The notes below the pieces were generated by a model. It was not told where the DNA came from and did no database searches. It saw only the letters and a list, made by a program, of their open reading frames with translations. This document shows, piece by piece, positions 1 through 10,446 of a stretch of 64,000 nucleotides of DNA. The position numbers were made by a program, and so were the translations under genes. Origin of the DNA: Paragorgia papillata (Eukaryota; Cnidaria; Anthozoa; Scleralcyonacea; Coralliidae). How positions within the stretch are numbered: position 1 is the first letter of the stretch; every line of letters starts with the position of its first letter. Location: assembly GCA_035771165.1 (NCBI GenBank), contig JAWNZC010000469.1:2915001-2979000 (forward strand), read 5' to 3'.

Positions 1-1110
1 GTTGTTTTCTAATATTAATCATCACTAAGGAATATTGACAATAATCATGTGAGTAAATGTTTTTCAAATTACTATATAGCTAATCATATTAAAAATTATC
101 ATTCTGTATTTCTGAACTTCTTAAGAAGTTATTGCACTCCTGTCATTGCATATTTATCAGCGTTTGTTAATCAGTAAATATTAGAATATTATTTTGATTT
201 AAGAAAGACCTTTATAATAAAGCCTTAATTTCCAAGGCACTGGCCACTGAACTTCTTTCTCAGGTACCAACATTTATTATAAAATAAACTAGGCTACAGT
301 AGCTGAGGTTGTTTCTTCAATGTATGTTGTTAATTGCATGTTACTTTTTTGCTTTACACTGCTAAATAACTAAGTATGTTTAAGTAGTAACAGTTGATAT
401 TTTACTTTAGAGATTAAGTAAAACACAACAAAATCTACCTAACTTTTGAAGTTGAAAGAAACATAAACGTGTTTAAAAATAAGCCGATAAAATGTTGTTT
501 TTCAACTTCGTAAAAACATATAACAAACTGCGAGAAATGCCTCTTAACAGACTTCAGTTAAAGTCAAATAATTTTCCAAAAGGCTTCTGGAGGAATCGCG
601 TTTTCCGTTCGCGATAATTTTAAGTTGGTGCTCTCCTTTTGAAATTTCTAGATCCGCTCCTAAGAGCTTTAGTTTGTGATGTTTTCTGTGTGCTGTTGCA
701 CTTTTAAATTTTTGTTAAACTTTCTTTTTCTTTTCCTTTTGTTTTTATTTACTCTGTAAGAGTTAGAACTGGGATTATATAGAGTAAGGGTTATAAGACA
801 ACGTTTTAGGGTTGGTTGGGATAAGATTTTGTTCAACGACATGACCTAGGTTCTTTATAAGCGTAAACAATTGAGTGCTGCGTACGTAGTGTTTTGGATA
901 ATAGTAAAGTGAAAAGGTAAGCAAACTGCCGAGATTTCAGAAACGAAATACTGACGTTTCGAGCGCAACCCTGCATCAGAGTTTACTTAAGAAAACTGAT
1001 AAAGGGTGCCACTCGAACTGACATCAGTTATTCGTTACTGTCATAAAAGGCTCTGCTCGAAACATCAGTTTTTCGTTTTTAAAATCTCGTCAGCTTGCCA
1101 TCTTTTCGTT

Positions 1111-1290
1111 TTATTAAGCCTGTTTTCCAGTCATGGCAGAAACTGGCTTGCAGCTCGCAGCGAGTACTTGCATCTAATTAAAAAGGAGTCAGAGTGAAAA
1201 ACAAGCACTGTGAGTTAGTTTTAATTAGATGTAAGTACTCGCATTCAGCTGCAAGTCAGTTTCTGCCATGACTGGAAAAGAGGCTTTATA
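1111..1290. repeat. Inverted repeat with ~75-bp arms, unit A
   Basis: The left arm contains CCAGTCATGGCAGAAACTG and continues to CATCTAATTAAAA. The right arm is its reverse complement with a few mismatches, after a spacer of about 35-40 bp. It is probably an old MITE or the fused ends of a larger element, and it is present in all five units. Confidence 0.8.
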
Positions 1291-1559
1291 GGTTCTGCTT
1301 AGTCTGCTTCGCAGAGATCTCTTCGGCTCCAACAAAAGGAATAGCAAGTTTAGAATATAGAGGGTCTTATGGGCAATGTAGAAAACTAGAAATACAAATC
1401 GAAAATGTTTAAAAGGTTGGTGTACTGCTGAATTGAAATACTCATTAAGGAGGACTAACGTTTTTAGCGTAGGTCCTTCATCAAAAAGAAATTCGTACTG
1501 ATATAAACGTCTATACAATATTCTTTCAAATTTCACTACACTATTTCTTTCTCTCCTTA

Positions 1560-1615
1560 CCCCCCCCCCCCCCCCCCCCCCTCCCCCCTCTCTCCCCTCC
1601 CTCTCCCTCTCTCTC
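1560..1615. repeat. Poly-C / CT tract, unit A
   Basis: A run of about 20 C followed by CT-rich sequence. All five units have a length-variable tract here (32718-32771 in C, 54373-54417 in D, 63608-63650 in E). Confidence 0.85.
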
Positions 1616-2871
1616 TGATGAAGGATCTTCGCTCAAAACGGTTAGACCTGCTTCGTGAGTATATTTCAGCTGTATTCCAACTTTTTAAAAGAATCCCCCG
1701 ACTGTTTGAACAAGTAGACATGAAAATGTTGGCAATGTCGTCCATCTTGAAAATGCGTTGAATTTTATCATTTTACCAGCTTGAATGATGACGTGAAATG
1801 GCTGGAAGCGAAGAGCAGCATGACTACTAGACGTGATTGCTGAAAAAGATTATATTTCGATGGCTTCAGACTGACTTTTTCTCATAATAAGAAGCATAAT
1901 GACCTTTTGATTTAAAACTGATCTAAGATTAGAGAATTAGGATTAGAGGGTTAGGATTAGTATTGTCACAATGTCACTGTGAGGTCAGTAAACCAATTTC
2001 TTCCCTGGTTGTTTTCGTGTTTTATTCAACTCTTTTTCGTCGGTGGATATTCCCAGTGAGGAGTAAAATCGTCTGGCGTTAGCGCAGAGTAAAATACGTA
2101 AGACTTGAGAGTCGAATGCCGCTTAGAAATGGTTAAGAGAAAGGTGTGAAAGTTAACTTTTTTTCCTCTAAAACGTTTTCCAGTGTAGATTTGTGCTTCC
2201 TTCTAGTTCCTTGCATAGCTCTAGTGTCAGTGCTGATAATTGAAAAGTTGTTTTTTTTCACTTTCGCAGCGTGTCTGTATCTGCCATCCGGAGAAAAATT
2301 AGATTTACCGTAAAAAGTGGAAACTTAATCCAAATTAGAATTTCGGAACTTACTAGGACAAATATTTCTTCGCTCCTGAGAACTTTGAACTAATACTTTT
2401 CAATACTAAAGAGTAACACCAGGGCTGAGGAAAGAACTAAAGAATAAAACACAAATCTACACCGCAAAATGTTATAGAAAGGAAAGATGTAATTTTTCAT
2501 GGCTTTTTCCTATCAAGTCACGTCAAATTTCGATCTTCCAGACTTCTAGTTTTAGATAAATTTTAAAAAAACCCAAAAAATATTAAAAGAATCAGATCTA
2601 GCAGTCATTGACAGTCATGCTACTATTTAGTTTGAGGTCATTTGACGTCATTATTCAAGATGGCGCCACTCGTGGTGAAATTAGCTTATACTCGCGCATA
2701 ATCTTTTTGAAAAGTAAATTATTTTTAAATTTCTTACAAGGCATTTTCAAAATAGACGAAGACGTTTACAACATTTTGATGCCAACTTGTTCAAATAGTC
2801 GGAGATGCCTTTTTGACATTTTCGATTGGATTTTGATATGAGCGTGCGTAATGTGTTATCAGCGGTATTAC

Positions 2872-3200
2872 TCAGTAAAATACTTCTATTTCAGTTGGAG
2901 TAAAGTTGTAACTTCCAGCCAGAAGAGATTGGGTTTGTGCAGAGCCAGGTTGGTATCCTGGGGGTAATTGATATGAGGAGCCAAGGTAGGAGTATGATCC
3001 TTGATTCTGGTTGGAGTTATCACTGATGTAGAAATCGGCACTTCCACCAAAGGGACCTCCACCAAACCATGGTCCGCAGTTAGGATAGCTGTAGATTGCA
3101 CGTTGCTTGTCGTGAACGTCGCATTTGAATGCAGGTATGTCGTCTTTATTTTTTAACGAAAACAAAAACGAGGAGTTGGACTGTTTATAACCACCTTGAC
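2872..3200 (-). pseudogene. TRIM-TLDc copy A, exon 3 (TLDc C-terminal half)
   Basis: The acceptor TTTTATTTCAG precedes the exon and the frame runs through FLFSLKNKDD, LPPGYQPG and FTPTEIEVFY to a TGA stop. This is the C-terminal half of a TLDc domain, a fold known from OXR1, NCOA7 and TBC1D24. Entry phase is 1, as in copies B-D. This copy has the longest variable loop, with FGGGPFGG before DFYISDNSN, compared with FGGDDFH in copy D. The exon itself is open, but exons 1 and 2 of the same copy are damaged, so it is probably not joined in frame to the RING exon. Confidence 0.8.
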
Positions 3201-3546
3201 CTGAAATAAAATGTAAAACATTTACTCCATGTGTTCATCATATTTTCCTTTACTTCATTTCATCATTGACTTTAAAAACATTTTAAACCAAAACAAAGAG
3301 AATTTTTAAAACAGTTCTGTCATTGAATTCTCTTGAATGTACAGTTTTAGCAGAACATTATAATTTTCTACATGTTTGATATAAAATACAGAAATATAGA
3401 AAAAAAATTCAACTTCTAAAAACTAAAGTAAGGTTTCATTTGTTTGAAGTGTTTATTTACTACTAAATATGCTAATATGCTGTAATTACAATTAAAAATA
3501 CTATTATAAATATTTTTTTCACTACTCTAAATTATTTTATTGTTAT

Positions 3547-3860
3547 AGTCAAAATGGAAATACCTTCCCACTTCTTCTTCTGTAGTTTGTTGTGTATTAC
3601 TGTATTTCTGTCGCCGCTACTGAAGCATGAGAAATATTTTTGTTGAAAACTGTACATATAAATAGTATAATTTAGCTTTAAATGGCATTTATTGATAATA
3701 CAATTATCCCAAATTTATACCAACAGACGAATATACATCAGGAATTGGTGACTTTTATCACTAGACTTTCCTCATGCTTCAGTAGCAGCTACAGAAATAC
3801 AGTACTGTAATACACAACCAACTACAGAAGTGGAAGTGGGAAGGTATTTTCATATTGACT
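3547..3860. repeat. ~315-bp inverted repeat, unit A
   Basis: Arms of about 90 bp, starting AGTCAAAATGGAAATACCTT, pair with the complement ending near 3860; the spacer is about 130 bp. It is a MITE-like foldback in TRIM intron 2 that would form a long hairpin in the pre-mRNA. Confidence 0.8.
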
Positions 3861-4405
3861 GTGCAAATTTAATATTTTTTTAAATTATCATGTGTGGTCC
3901 TGATTCAAACTTGAATACTAAACTATCAGGAAGTCACTGCATTTTTCATTTTTACAAAAATATCAATATTTTGGCCTATAATAGAAAATACTTTTTATGA
4001 CTTTTTGAATCTTGTGCTGCAACCTATGCTGTTAACCCATTGCTGCCTAGGATGTCTGAGGGTTCTCCTTTTGATGAGTAAAATCATCTGGTATTAGCCA
4101 GAGTGAAACAATAAAGGTGTCATTTTGGCTGCCTCAGGTATCCATTAGGTTTGATGTAAAAAGGAAATTGGATGTATTTTATCTGCCAACAGACTATAAA
4201 CATATTTCATTTTTGAAAATGTAGAGTACATGACATCAGACACTTCCACAAAGATAAGATCTCACTCCAGGATCAGGGTGGCATGGGTTACTTAAGCTGG
4301 CAGTCTTAGTGCTTGGGAGCAGCTGTGCAGACTATTGTAATTCCTGGGAAAATGATGATAAAGACTTTTTCACAATTACGTATGTTTTTTATAGCAGGCT
4401 TGGAC

Positions 4406-4649
4406 CAGGACCAGATTCACCAATTTTGGGCCTACAGGCTAAGTGTGACGACACATTTCTAGGGGATTCCTGGGGGATGCCCCCCAGAATTTTTTTGAAT
4501 TTTGGGTCTTTGAAACAGCATTTCCCGCATTTTGAGGAGACTTTTGAGCAAAATATAAAGGTCTGAAATCCCATTTTTTAACAGTGGGCCGTCCAAATTG
4601 TGGGCCTACAGGCTATAGCCTGGTGAGCCTATCAGTAAATCCAGGCCTG
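4406..4649. mobile_element. hAT-like MITE, unit A
   Basis: A roughly 244-bp insertion flanked by the perfect 8-bp duplication GCTTGGAC. Its right end is CCAGGCCTG and its left end is a mutated CAGGACCAGATTC. The 8-bp target duplication and CAGG...CCTG ends fit hAT elements. Confidence 0.8.
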
Positions 4650-4730
4650 GCTTGGACTGGCCTATCTGCCAATGGCACATGCACCCCCTTTAGAATACCT
4701 CAACTGCGCCCCGTGAACTATATTTGCTAA

Positions 4731-5032
4731 ACCATAGTCAATCGAGATATGTCTGGAAACTCAGCTAAAGTCTTTGGTCTATCTTTTTGTTCGCCTTTAT
4801 GCATTTTTGTGCACGGTGCACGGTCACTGAACACATTGTATTTTAGTATAATGAACGAATTGTCCAATAGCAACGTTTCAGTTCAATCACTCAACCGTGC
4901 TATTTATATATTAATAAACCTAAAACAAAGGATGTGCACGGTGTAAGGTATGGTTCAACATAAAATCACAGCTCAATTATAGGCGCTTTGAAGTTTGCTG
5001 AGTTTCCAGACCATATCTCGATTGACTATGGC
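4731..5032. mobile_element. ~302-bp TIR element (TAA target), unit A
   Basis: Inverted repeats of about 35 bp (CCATAGTCAATCGAGATATG, TCTGGAAACTCAGC) with TAA on both sides. It has no coding capacity and is a Harbinger-type MITE by target size. Confidence 0.75.
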
Positions 5033-5496
5033 TAAAATAAATATAAAATAATATGGCTGTCCATTGCACGTAGTTTGTTACTGAGTAATATTCTGCTTTC
5101 TTAAATTCATGTTGTGTGTGGTTGCAAGGGGTAGACAGGAGAGTTGCTGTTCTGTAAGATATATTTTATTCCAGCAAATGGTAAATCTGTTGGCCTGCAC
5201 TTTTGTGTCGTTCTTATATGAAGTTTCTGTGAGTTCATAATATGTGGGGGAACAATGGCAACAACAATCACTAATTTTGAAATCTTTCTATTTACAGAAA
5301 TATTTTGAAATCTTTCTATTTTCTATTATTTCTGTAATGCACCTCAGTAGGCCAATGTCAGTATTTACTAATTTGTTTTTTAAACTGCACCCCTCTCCCT
5401 ACTGGCACTGTCCCTGCATGATACAAAGCAAGTCCAACTCTGTTTTATAGTATTGTGTTCAAACATTTTTGAACAATTTTGAATTTAAGAACATAC

Positions 5497-5748
5497 CTTC
5501 CCAGCTCTGGTCTGTATATCCACCACAAATATAATCGCCGACTTTCACTAAAGTCACTGTAGGTCCCTTATTGTCACAACATCTGTGAAAATCTTTCCCA
5601 CGCCATCCATCTCTACCAGCTCGATAGCAAAGACGCCATTGAAACTGATCACCCAACCACTTTTCCATTTGTTTGCCATATTCGAAATGACCATTCAAAA
5701 TAATTGAGGTATTACATAATTCACCATAAACTGCTGCAGGATGACATA
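5497..5748 (-). pseudogene. TRIM-TLDc copy A, exon 2 (acceptor lost)
   Basis: The 252-bp exon encodes the N-terminal half of the TLDc domain, with ILNGHFEYGKQ, WRLCYRAGRDGW, DNKGPTVTLV and GGYTDQSW. The donor (AAG then GTATGT) is intact. In copies B-D the exon is preceded by TATCTAG; here the same place reads TATCTAC, so the AG is gone. A cryptic AG 17 bases inside (CCTGCAG) would keep the phase and drop five codons. The exon 1 frameshift would still prevent a TLDc fusion. Confidence 0.78.
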
Positions 5749-6154
5749 GTAGATAAGAAAGAAAATTACATATGATTAACGCATTCCTGCCTAAGCTGGC
5801 CAATTTCAGTGCTAAAGGGCGGTGCCCTGTTTAGTGACGTCATAAACTCTTTATCAAAAACGTCGCGTTAAAAAACGTCGCATAAAAAATGTCACTTTAT
5901 ACTATGGACTCTGCCACAATCTCCGAGGCGAAGCGTTAAAAAAAAAAAGCGTTAATAATTAGCCTTGCGTGCAGACTCTACTGTTTATATTCGATGATGT
6001 AGTTTGGACGCAGCTATATATACTAGGCTAGGAGCGCAGCTAACACCTAGAGAAATACCTCAGACCTTGTGAAGGTTTTATCTGGGGTTGAATCAACTAC
6101 CTGTACCATCTACCTTTAGTTAATTTTTCTTTCTTTTTAGTTTTATAATCTTAC

Positions 6155-7290
6155 CAACTTTTCCCCGAACCAGTTTATCCAAGAAACGTCGTAAGATCAT
6201 TGTCGTTGATTGGGGTGCTTTGATATTCAATGTTGCCATCATGAACAGGTTTCATACTCCATGGTCGCTCTTGTTTCATTCTTTCTATATTCTCTTCAAT
6301 CATCTTTTGCGACGAAAGAATTTCTTCATCGTTGCCTTTCTCAAGAAGGTTCTTGGCTAGATTGAAAGAACCTTTTACTTTATCCACGTGACGTTTCACT
6401 TCGATTTCTTGTTCCACAAGTGGTTCGTGAGTTTCTTTGTATTTCTTGTCCACTTCCTTCATCATCTGTTTCGCTTTCTCTTCTAGCTTTTGTGTGAAGA
6501 TTTTTAAAACTTCTTCTTTCCGCCGAGTGATGTCTTTCTTTGCTTTCTTTGCATTGTTTTCCAGAGACTGTTTGGCATTTGATATCAACTCTAATGTGTC
6601 GTTGCCTTCCTTCAGACTTTCTTCTAAGATTGTACAACGCGATGCTAATACTTCTCTTTGCTTCTCAGCTACTTCGTCAACCGAGAGACATGAATGATTT
6701 TGCTTGAAGTGATTCAAGAGCATACAATGACTACAGATCAGTTCTTTGCATGTCTCGCAATAGAACTTAAGGGTCTCGTTCTCATGTTTCTTGCAGTAAA
6801 GTTTTGCTCTGATCTTGCCTTGGTTCTCAGCTTGACTCAACTCGTTTATTGATAGCACAGTGTGTTTCTTGTGCGTTGGCCAGCTTTCATGAACTTCAAA
6901 ACATTTCTCGCACATGAACATCTCGCAAGTTGTACATCGACTGGCGGCTGGCTCTTGACAACGAGAACATTTAGAAACCTTTGCGCGTCGTTGAATCGCC
7001 ATGACGTCTAACATATTTCTGATAAAATGACTGCTCGCCATTCCTGCTACTTCATCTTTTGGTTTCAGATTAAATTCTGCCCGACATGTCGGACAGTTGA
7101 ATACTTCAATCTCTTTACCAGCTGCTTCCTCACGATGGCGTTTTACAAACTTCTCCAAACAGACTTTGCAAAACGAGTGTAAGCAAGGCATTAATGTTCG
7201 TGGTTCGTTCAAAGTTTCCAAGCAAATTGGACATGTGAGTAAGGATTCTAGTTGATCAACTGGAACGGCGTCGGTTGAAGAAGTAGCCAT
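6155..7290 (-). pseudogene. TRIM-TLDc copy A, exon 1 (RING-B-box-coiled coil, 3' frameshift)
   Basis: The exon starts at ATG 7290; an in-frame TAA just upstream fixes this start. It encodes a C3HC4 RING (from about residue 20), B-box 1, B-box 2 and a coiled coil of about 120 residues, the layout of TRIM E3 ubiquitin ligases. Near the end a T run is one base longer than in copies B-D, and six extra bases lie before the donor. The frame therefore ends at TAA (FLG stop, 6175) and the exon leaves in phase 2 instead of 1. The 371-residue product would be a RING/B-box/coiled-coil protein without TLDc. It could still act as a short form, a dominant-negative partner through its coiled coil, or be a decaying copy. 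Confidence 0.85.
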
Positions 7291-7369
7291 TGTTTACAAC
7301 GTTTTGTTCAAAAAGTGTAGTAGTTTCGTGTGTTGATACTCAGTTTATAGTTAAACTGCAATGCCGACG

Positions 7370-7381
7370 GAAAGCGAAAGT
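7370..7381 (+). promoter_or_regulatory. ISRE/IRF-like motif upstream of TRIM copy A
   Basis: GAAAGCGAAAGT matches the GAAANNGAAA core bound by interferon-regulatory factors in vertebrates. It lies about 80 bp upstream of the copy A ATG, between the start codon and a CCAATCA box. The same motif is present in unit C at the same place. Confidence 0.45.
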
Positions 7382-7532
7382 GTTAGAAGTCGTTGTCTCT
7401 GAATTCTCAGTAAATGGTAATACGATTCTTGGTAAACTATCAAATATCCTGCTGTGATTGGTTTTCTATTTAGATATTCCTGTTTATATTTGCATCTTTT
7501 TAACTATACCCTCAGCTGACTATATTTGAGTG

Positions 7533-7621
7533 ATGGAAAGTGCTAAAATCGTAGCTGGATATGGTTCATGTAGCGATAGCGACTTCGCAGCCCATCTGCT
7601 CTCATTGGAATACCGTAGAAG
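7533..7621 (+). other. Possible short first coding exon, head-to-head with TRIM copy A
   Basis: An ATG opens a 29-codon frame (MESAKIVAGYGSCSDSD...) that ends at a good donor (AGAAG then GTAAAT). The ATG is about 240 bp from the TRIM copy A start on the opposite strand, so the two would share a promoter. The Val-Ala-Gly-Tyr-Gly plus Ser/Asp start is reminiscent of several nuclear or splicing proteins, but I cannot name the gene. I see no following exon, and unit C diverges exactly here. It may be a gene fragment or chance. Confidence 0.25.
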
Positions 7622-8396
7622 GTAAATATCATTTGATTCATTTCTCTGGTTTCTTGTCCGATTTAGAGCTCTTTCCAACATTTTCCGAAGTTATTTCTAT
7701 GTGCGCAAAAAAGATGCGCAAATGGTGACACTGCCCCTTTAACTATGAGAGGCAGCGCCCTAACAGCACACGTCATCCGTGCTCCCTGTTTTCACTTTGC
7801 GCTGTAATACATAACCTGATGCAAACACTCGTGTAATAAGTTTGGTAGAATTCGAACTTTCGAAGGTGCTTACGTAAATTGTTGAATTCGTTGTTGTCGT
7901 CATCGTTTTCTAGTTATAAAACATGACAAGCACACTGTGGAAGCATAACAAGAATTATAATTATTTACATTGAATGCGTGTCTTTTACATTCCTTCGTTA
8001 CATCATGATTGGTCAGATTAACCTAAATATGTTTCCATATATGGTAACAGGAAGTTTGTTGCATAGTCATAATAATACATAATAATATCTATTTATTAAC
8101 CATATTTATTAACCATACAAGTGTGCGAAAGAATTAATACAAGTTGAAAGACCAACCTGACAAAAAATACGGAGTGGACATAAATTAAAGACAAAGACTA
8201 ATACACTATTTACATACGATAGGACAGATTAAGAACAACAGCTTAAGTTGTAAGAGCGACACTTAGAGCAGTAGGTTTTCCAAGTGCGCATTCTATTTAC
8301 TTCAAAAGTGGAATCTAATTGAGAAGAGTAGTTAAAGTTACATTCTTATATTAAACAACAATGTTTATACAGTTAAGAGCATTACTTAACAAAATA
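7622..8396. other. Gene-free stretch, unit A
   Basis: No coding frame is supported. From about 7745 (AGAGGCAGCGCCCTAACAGC) it matches unit C at 40880 and 41790, where the sequence continues into a 5S rRNA-like segment that is missing here. The remainder is AT-rich spacer. Confidence 0.5.
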
Positions 8397-8399
8397 AAA

Positions 8400-8700
8400 C
8401 CCATGCGTGGGGTGTTGGTGGCACAGTGGTTAGCGCACGTGCCTTTCACCTCTGCGACCAGAGTTCGATTCCTGCTCAGTTCAGTTATCTGATTAAAATT
8501 TCACCTTGGCCGCATGTGAGAAGAGTGTTTCTAGTTTGACTCTACCAAACACCACCAGGTTTCCTCCGGGTACTCCGGTTCCTCCTGTAGTAACACTGGA
8601 CCAATAAGGGATGGACCTCTAGGGAGTGGCCCTTATTGAACCTCTAGGGAGAGCAGTTAGATACAATTGATAGAGCTATATCCAGTATAAATAAGATTAG
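8400..8700 (+). mobile_element. tRNA-derived SINE, unit A
   Basis: A tRNA-like head has an A-box-like TGGCACAGTGG and a B-box-like GAGTTCGATTCC about 40 bp later. A body follows with GGTTTCCTCCGGGTACTCCGG, similar to a conserved segment of several metazoan SINE superfamilies (from memory, not searched). It lies just downstream of, and antisense to, the DHX16 stop codon. Confidence 0.72.
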
Positions 8701-8791
8701 TCTACCGTGAACATAGGCGGCCATTTTTTATTATTTCTGAATTATGAGTATTTTTACATCAATTACGCAATGAAAGCTGAGCAGTTTTTCG

Positions 8792-8923
8792 TCACATCTG
8801 TAGCTGTTCCTTTGTTGCGCCAATCTTTTTCGGCATCTTGTGACTCGTACTGTCTTCAATTTCCTTCGCTTTATAATAGTGAGGTGCAACTTCTAGTAAC
8901 CACATGTTCTCAATTTCGAAGAC
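8792..8923 (-). pseudogene. DHX16: DHX16-like helicase, terminal exon (unit A)
   Basis: An intact acceptor (TTCCCCCAG) opens a 132-bp exon encoding [24 protein letters not shown] and KMPKKIG to a TGA stop. This is the C-terminus of DHX16/PRP2, the DEAH-box ATPase that remodels the spliceosome before the first step. HYYKAKE and MPKKIG distinguish it from DHX8. Unit C has the same exon with a synonymous change in an Ala codon. Unit A keeps only the last three exons, so the copy cannot encode a helicase. Confidence 0.85.
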
Positions 8924-9004
8924 CTGGGGGAAGGAAATAAAAAATAGATCATATTTTCCGTGTGTGTGTGTACTGTAATAGATCACAGATTACTTCACAG
9001 CGTG

Positions 9005-9105
9005 CAAAGAATAAAAATGAATGGACGGTCGGAAAGAGGGACGGACGGGTGGAAAGAGGGACGGACGGGCGGAAAGAGGGATGGACGGAGAGAGGGAGAA
9101 AGATA
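9005..9105. repeat. ~20-bp GGAAAGAGGGACGGACGGGC tandem repeat, unit A
   Basis: Three to four copies of a purine-rich 20-bp unit in the last DHX16 intron. Unit C has one copy fewer at 42555-42625. Confidence 0.75.
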
Positions 9106-9173
9106 TGGATAGATGAATGAAATGAACCAATAAATGAAAGGATGAATGACTATAGTCTGAGCTGCTGCAATAC

Positions 9174-9272
9174 CTGTCTCATAAATTCCTTGGTGGTAAA
9201 AACAAGCTCATGGTAAATCACCCAACGAGGTTTGTCTTCAAACAGACTACTGTTTGGATGGATCATGACGGT
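9174..9272 (-). pseudogene. DHX16: DHX16-like helicase, penultimate exon (unit A)
   Basis: The 99-bp exon is bounded by TTTCTTTCCAG and CAG/GTATTG. It encodes [17 protein letters not shown] and [16 protein letters not shown], part of the conserved OB-fold-containing C-terminal region of DEAH helicases. It is in phase 0 at both ends and is identical to the unit C exon as far as I can read. It belongs with 8792-8923 and 10341-10420. Confidence 0.85.
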
Positions 9273-10340
9273 CTGGAAAGAAACAAAAATTGAACTACAA
9301 TGTTGCCAAAGCACTGCAACCGAGGCTTTGGTGCTCCTTCACAAAAAACAACCTTCCCTTCCTCCCCTTACAACGCGGACGGCGAAAAATGTTAAAAAAT
9401 CGCCCCCTGCGCAACTGGATCTCAGGTTGTGCGTGCGTTCGTTTGTTCCTGCGGAATCAATTATTGCTTTTCATCTGACGTCACGGGGGGCATATCAGGG
9501 ACCTTAAGATCTACGAGGGCAACTTCGAGGACGACGTCCTTCAAACAAAAGCATTCTTCGTGCAAAACAAAGATAATGAATAATTTCTAGTCCCAAGAGT
9601 AATCTGGACACCATCCTCGCTCAGTATACAACGCCACTCAGAGCATTTTCACGTCTTCAGGACGACGTTGACTCGTGGGCTGACGAGAACTGTTGTAGTG
9701 TTGTCTGAGATTGCCTGAACACAGACACTGCAAACCGTTTTAAAACTTTGAAAATTATAAAACAAGCTTCAAGTATTGAATACAGTAGTCAGTTAACCGT
9801 GACTTCTTTTTAATGCTAAAATTTGAATTGCTTTTTAACCGCCGTCGTCGTCCTAGCATCTTAAGGTCTCTAATATTGCTGCACAGAGACAACGAAATGG
9901 CGGCCATATTGGTGCACAATCCTTATCTTATGGGAATTTAAATCTATTCTTATTCAAATATTTCGTATTGTTTTACCACCCCAATGGGACCACCGATGAC
10001 GTGAGTGAAAACGATCCATAGTAAGCGACGTTTTAAACGCCAAAAAAGAGCACCACCTTTTAGCCCTATGTCTGATTTTTTGTATCTACTGTACATGCGA
10101 GTAGATACTATGTCGGCATGCAAGGTTTTCCCATGTTAGCTAAGTAACAATAGAATATTCGTCAAGACCAATCAAATTTCAGAAGGTTTTTCCGATCGAA
10201 TCACATCCCGAGTCAGTCCGAGAAGTCTTCTGACGCACTAGATACATGTACGCCCAAGCGTGCCTATTTGTATATATAAACTGAAAGCCCGACGTTCAAA
10301 GTCATTTTATGTTTTGCTTGTTGTTGAATGAAGGTAGTAC
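9273..10340. other. DHX16 intron, unit A
   Basis: Intron sequence between exons d and e of the DHX16 fragment. It contains an ATGGCGGCCATATTGG segment near 9895, but I see no coding frame or RNA gene. Unit C has the same stretch at 42797-43856 with small indels. Confidence 0.6.
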
Positions 10341-10420
10341 CCGTGTTGATGTTTCACAGTTCTGTACTGTCCACCCTTACCAAGATGAGCAGTATGGTAG
10401 AAGAATCCTGCAGTAAAAGC
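10341..10420 (-). pseudogene. DHX16: DHX16-like helicase, exon d (unit A)
   Basis: After the acceptor ATCTTCTAG the frame reads FTAGFFYHTAH, then a loop and YRTVKHQH, matching the TAGYFYHTA...YRTVKQQQ segment of DHX16. The expected phase-0 donor (CAG/GTACTA) carries two extra bases (CACGGGTACTA), so the join to the next exon would be out of frame. Unit C shows the same two-base change, so the damage predates the duplication. Confidence 0.72.
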
Positions 10421-10446
10421 CTAGAAGATAAAGAAATGATTTCGCG

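Larger units (their letters stand above)
951..1645. repeat. Four alternating GATGAAGG/CGAAACGTC motifs
   Basis: Four diverged copies of a roughly 30-bp motif that runs from TGATGAAGG to CGAAACGTCAG lie at about 951-980 (minus), 1047-1070 (plus), 1455-1483 (minus) and 1615-1645 (plus). The same arrangement recurs at the start of every unit. Such motifs are frequent in invertebrate retroelement-derived repeats. They contain pieces resembling a hammerhead ribozyme core (CUGAUGA, CGAAAC, GUC), but I cannot fold a convincing stem II in any copy. Confidence 0.5.

Noticed and set aside
480..760. Frame of about 70-97 codons (MLFFN...NKLREMPLNRLQLKS) seen in all five units
   Set aside because: Conserved only because the units are duplicated. 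It is broken in unit A, its length varies through a T-rich tract, and it has no recognisable domain.
1930..1965. Telomere-like TTAGG/GGGTTAGG stretch in each unit
   Set aside because: Only a few irregular repeats, identical in context in every unit; not an array and not near a chromosome end.
2608..2841. Plus-strand 77-codon frame downstream of each TLDc exon 3
   Set aside because: Shared by all units at the same level as the flanking non-coding DNA, absent as a full frame in unit B, and without domain, splice or promoter support.
6380..6697. Basic or hydrophobic frames overlapping the coiled-coil part of TRIM exon 1 (also at 28062, 39271 and 59241)
   Set aside because: Shadows of the RING/B-box coding strand in other frames.
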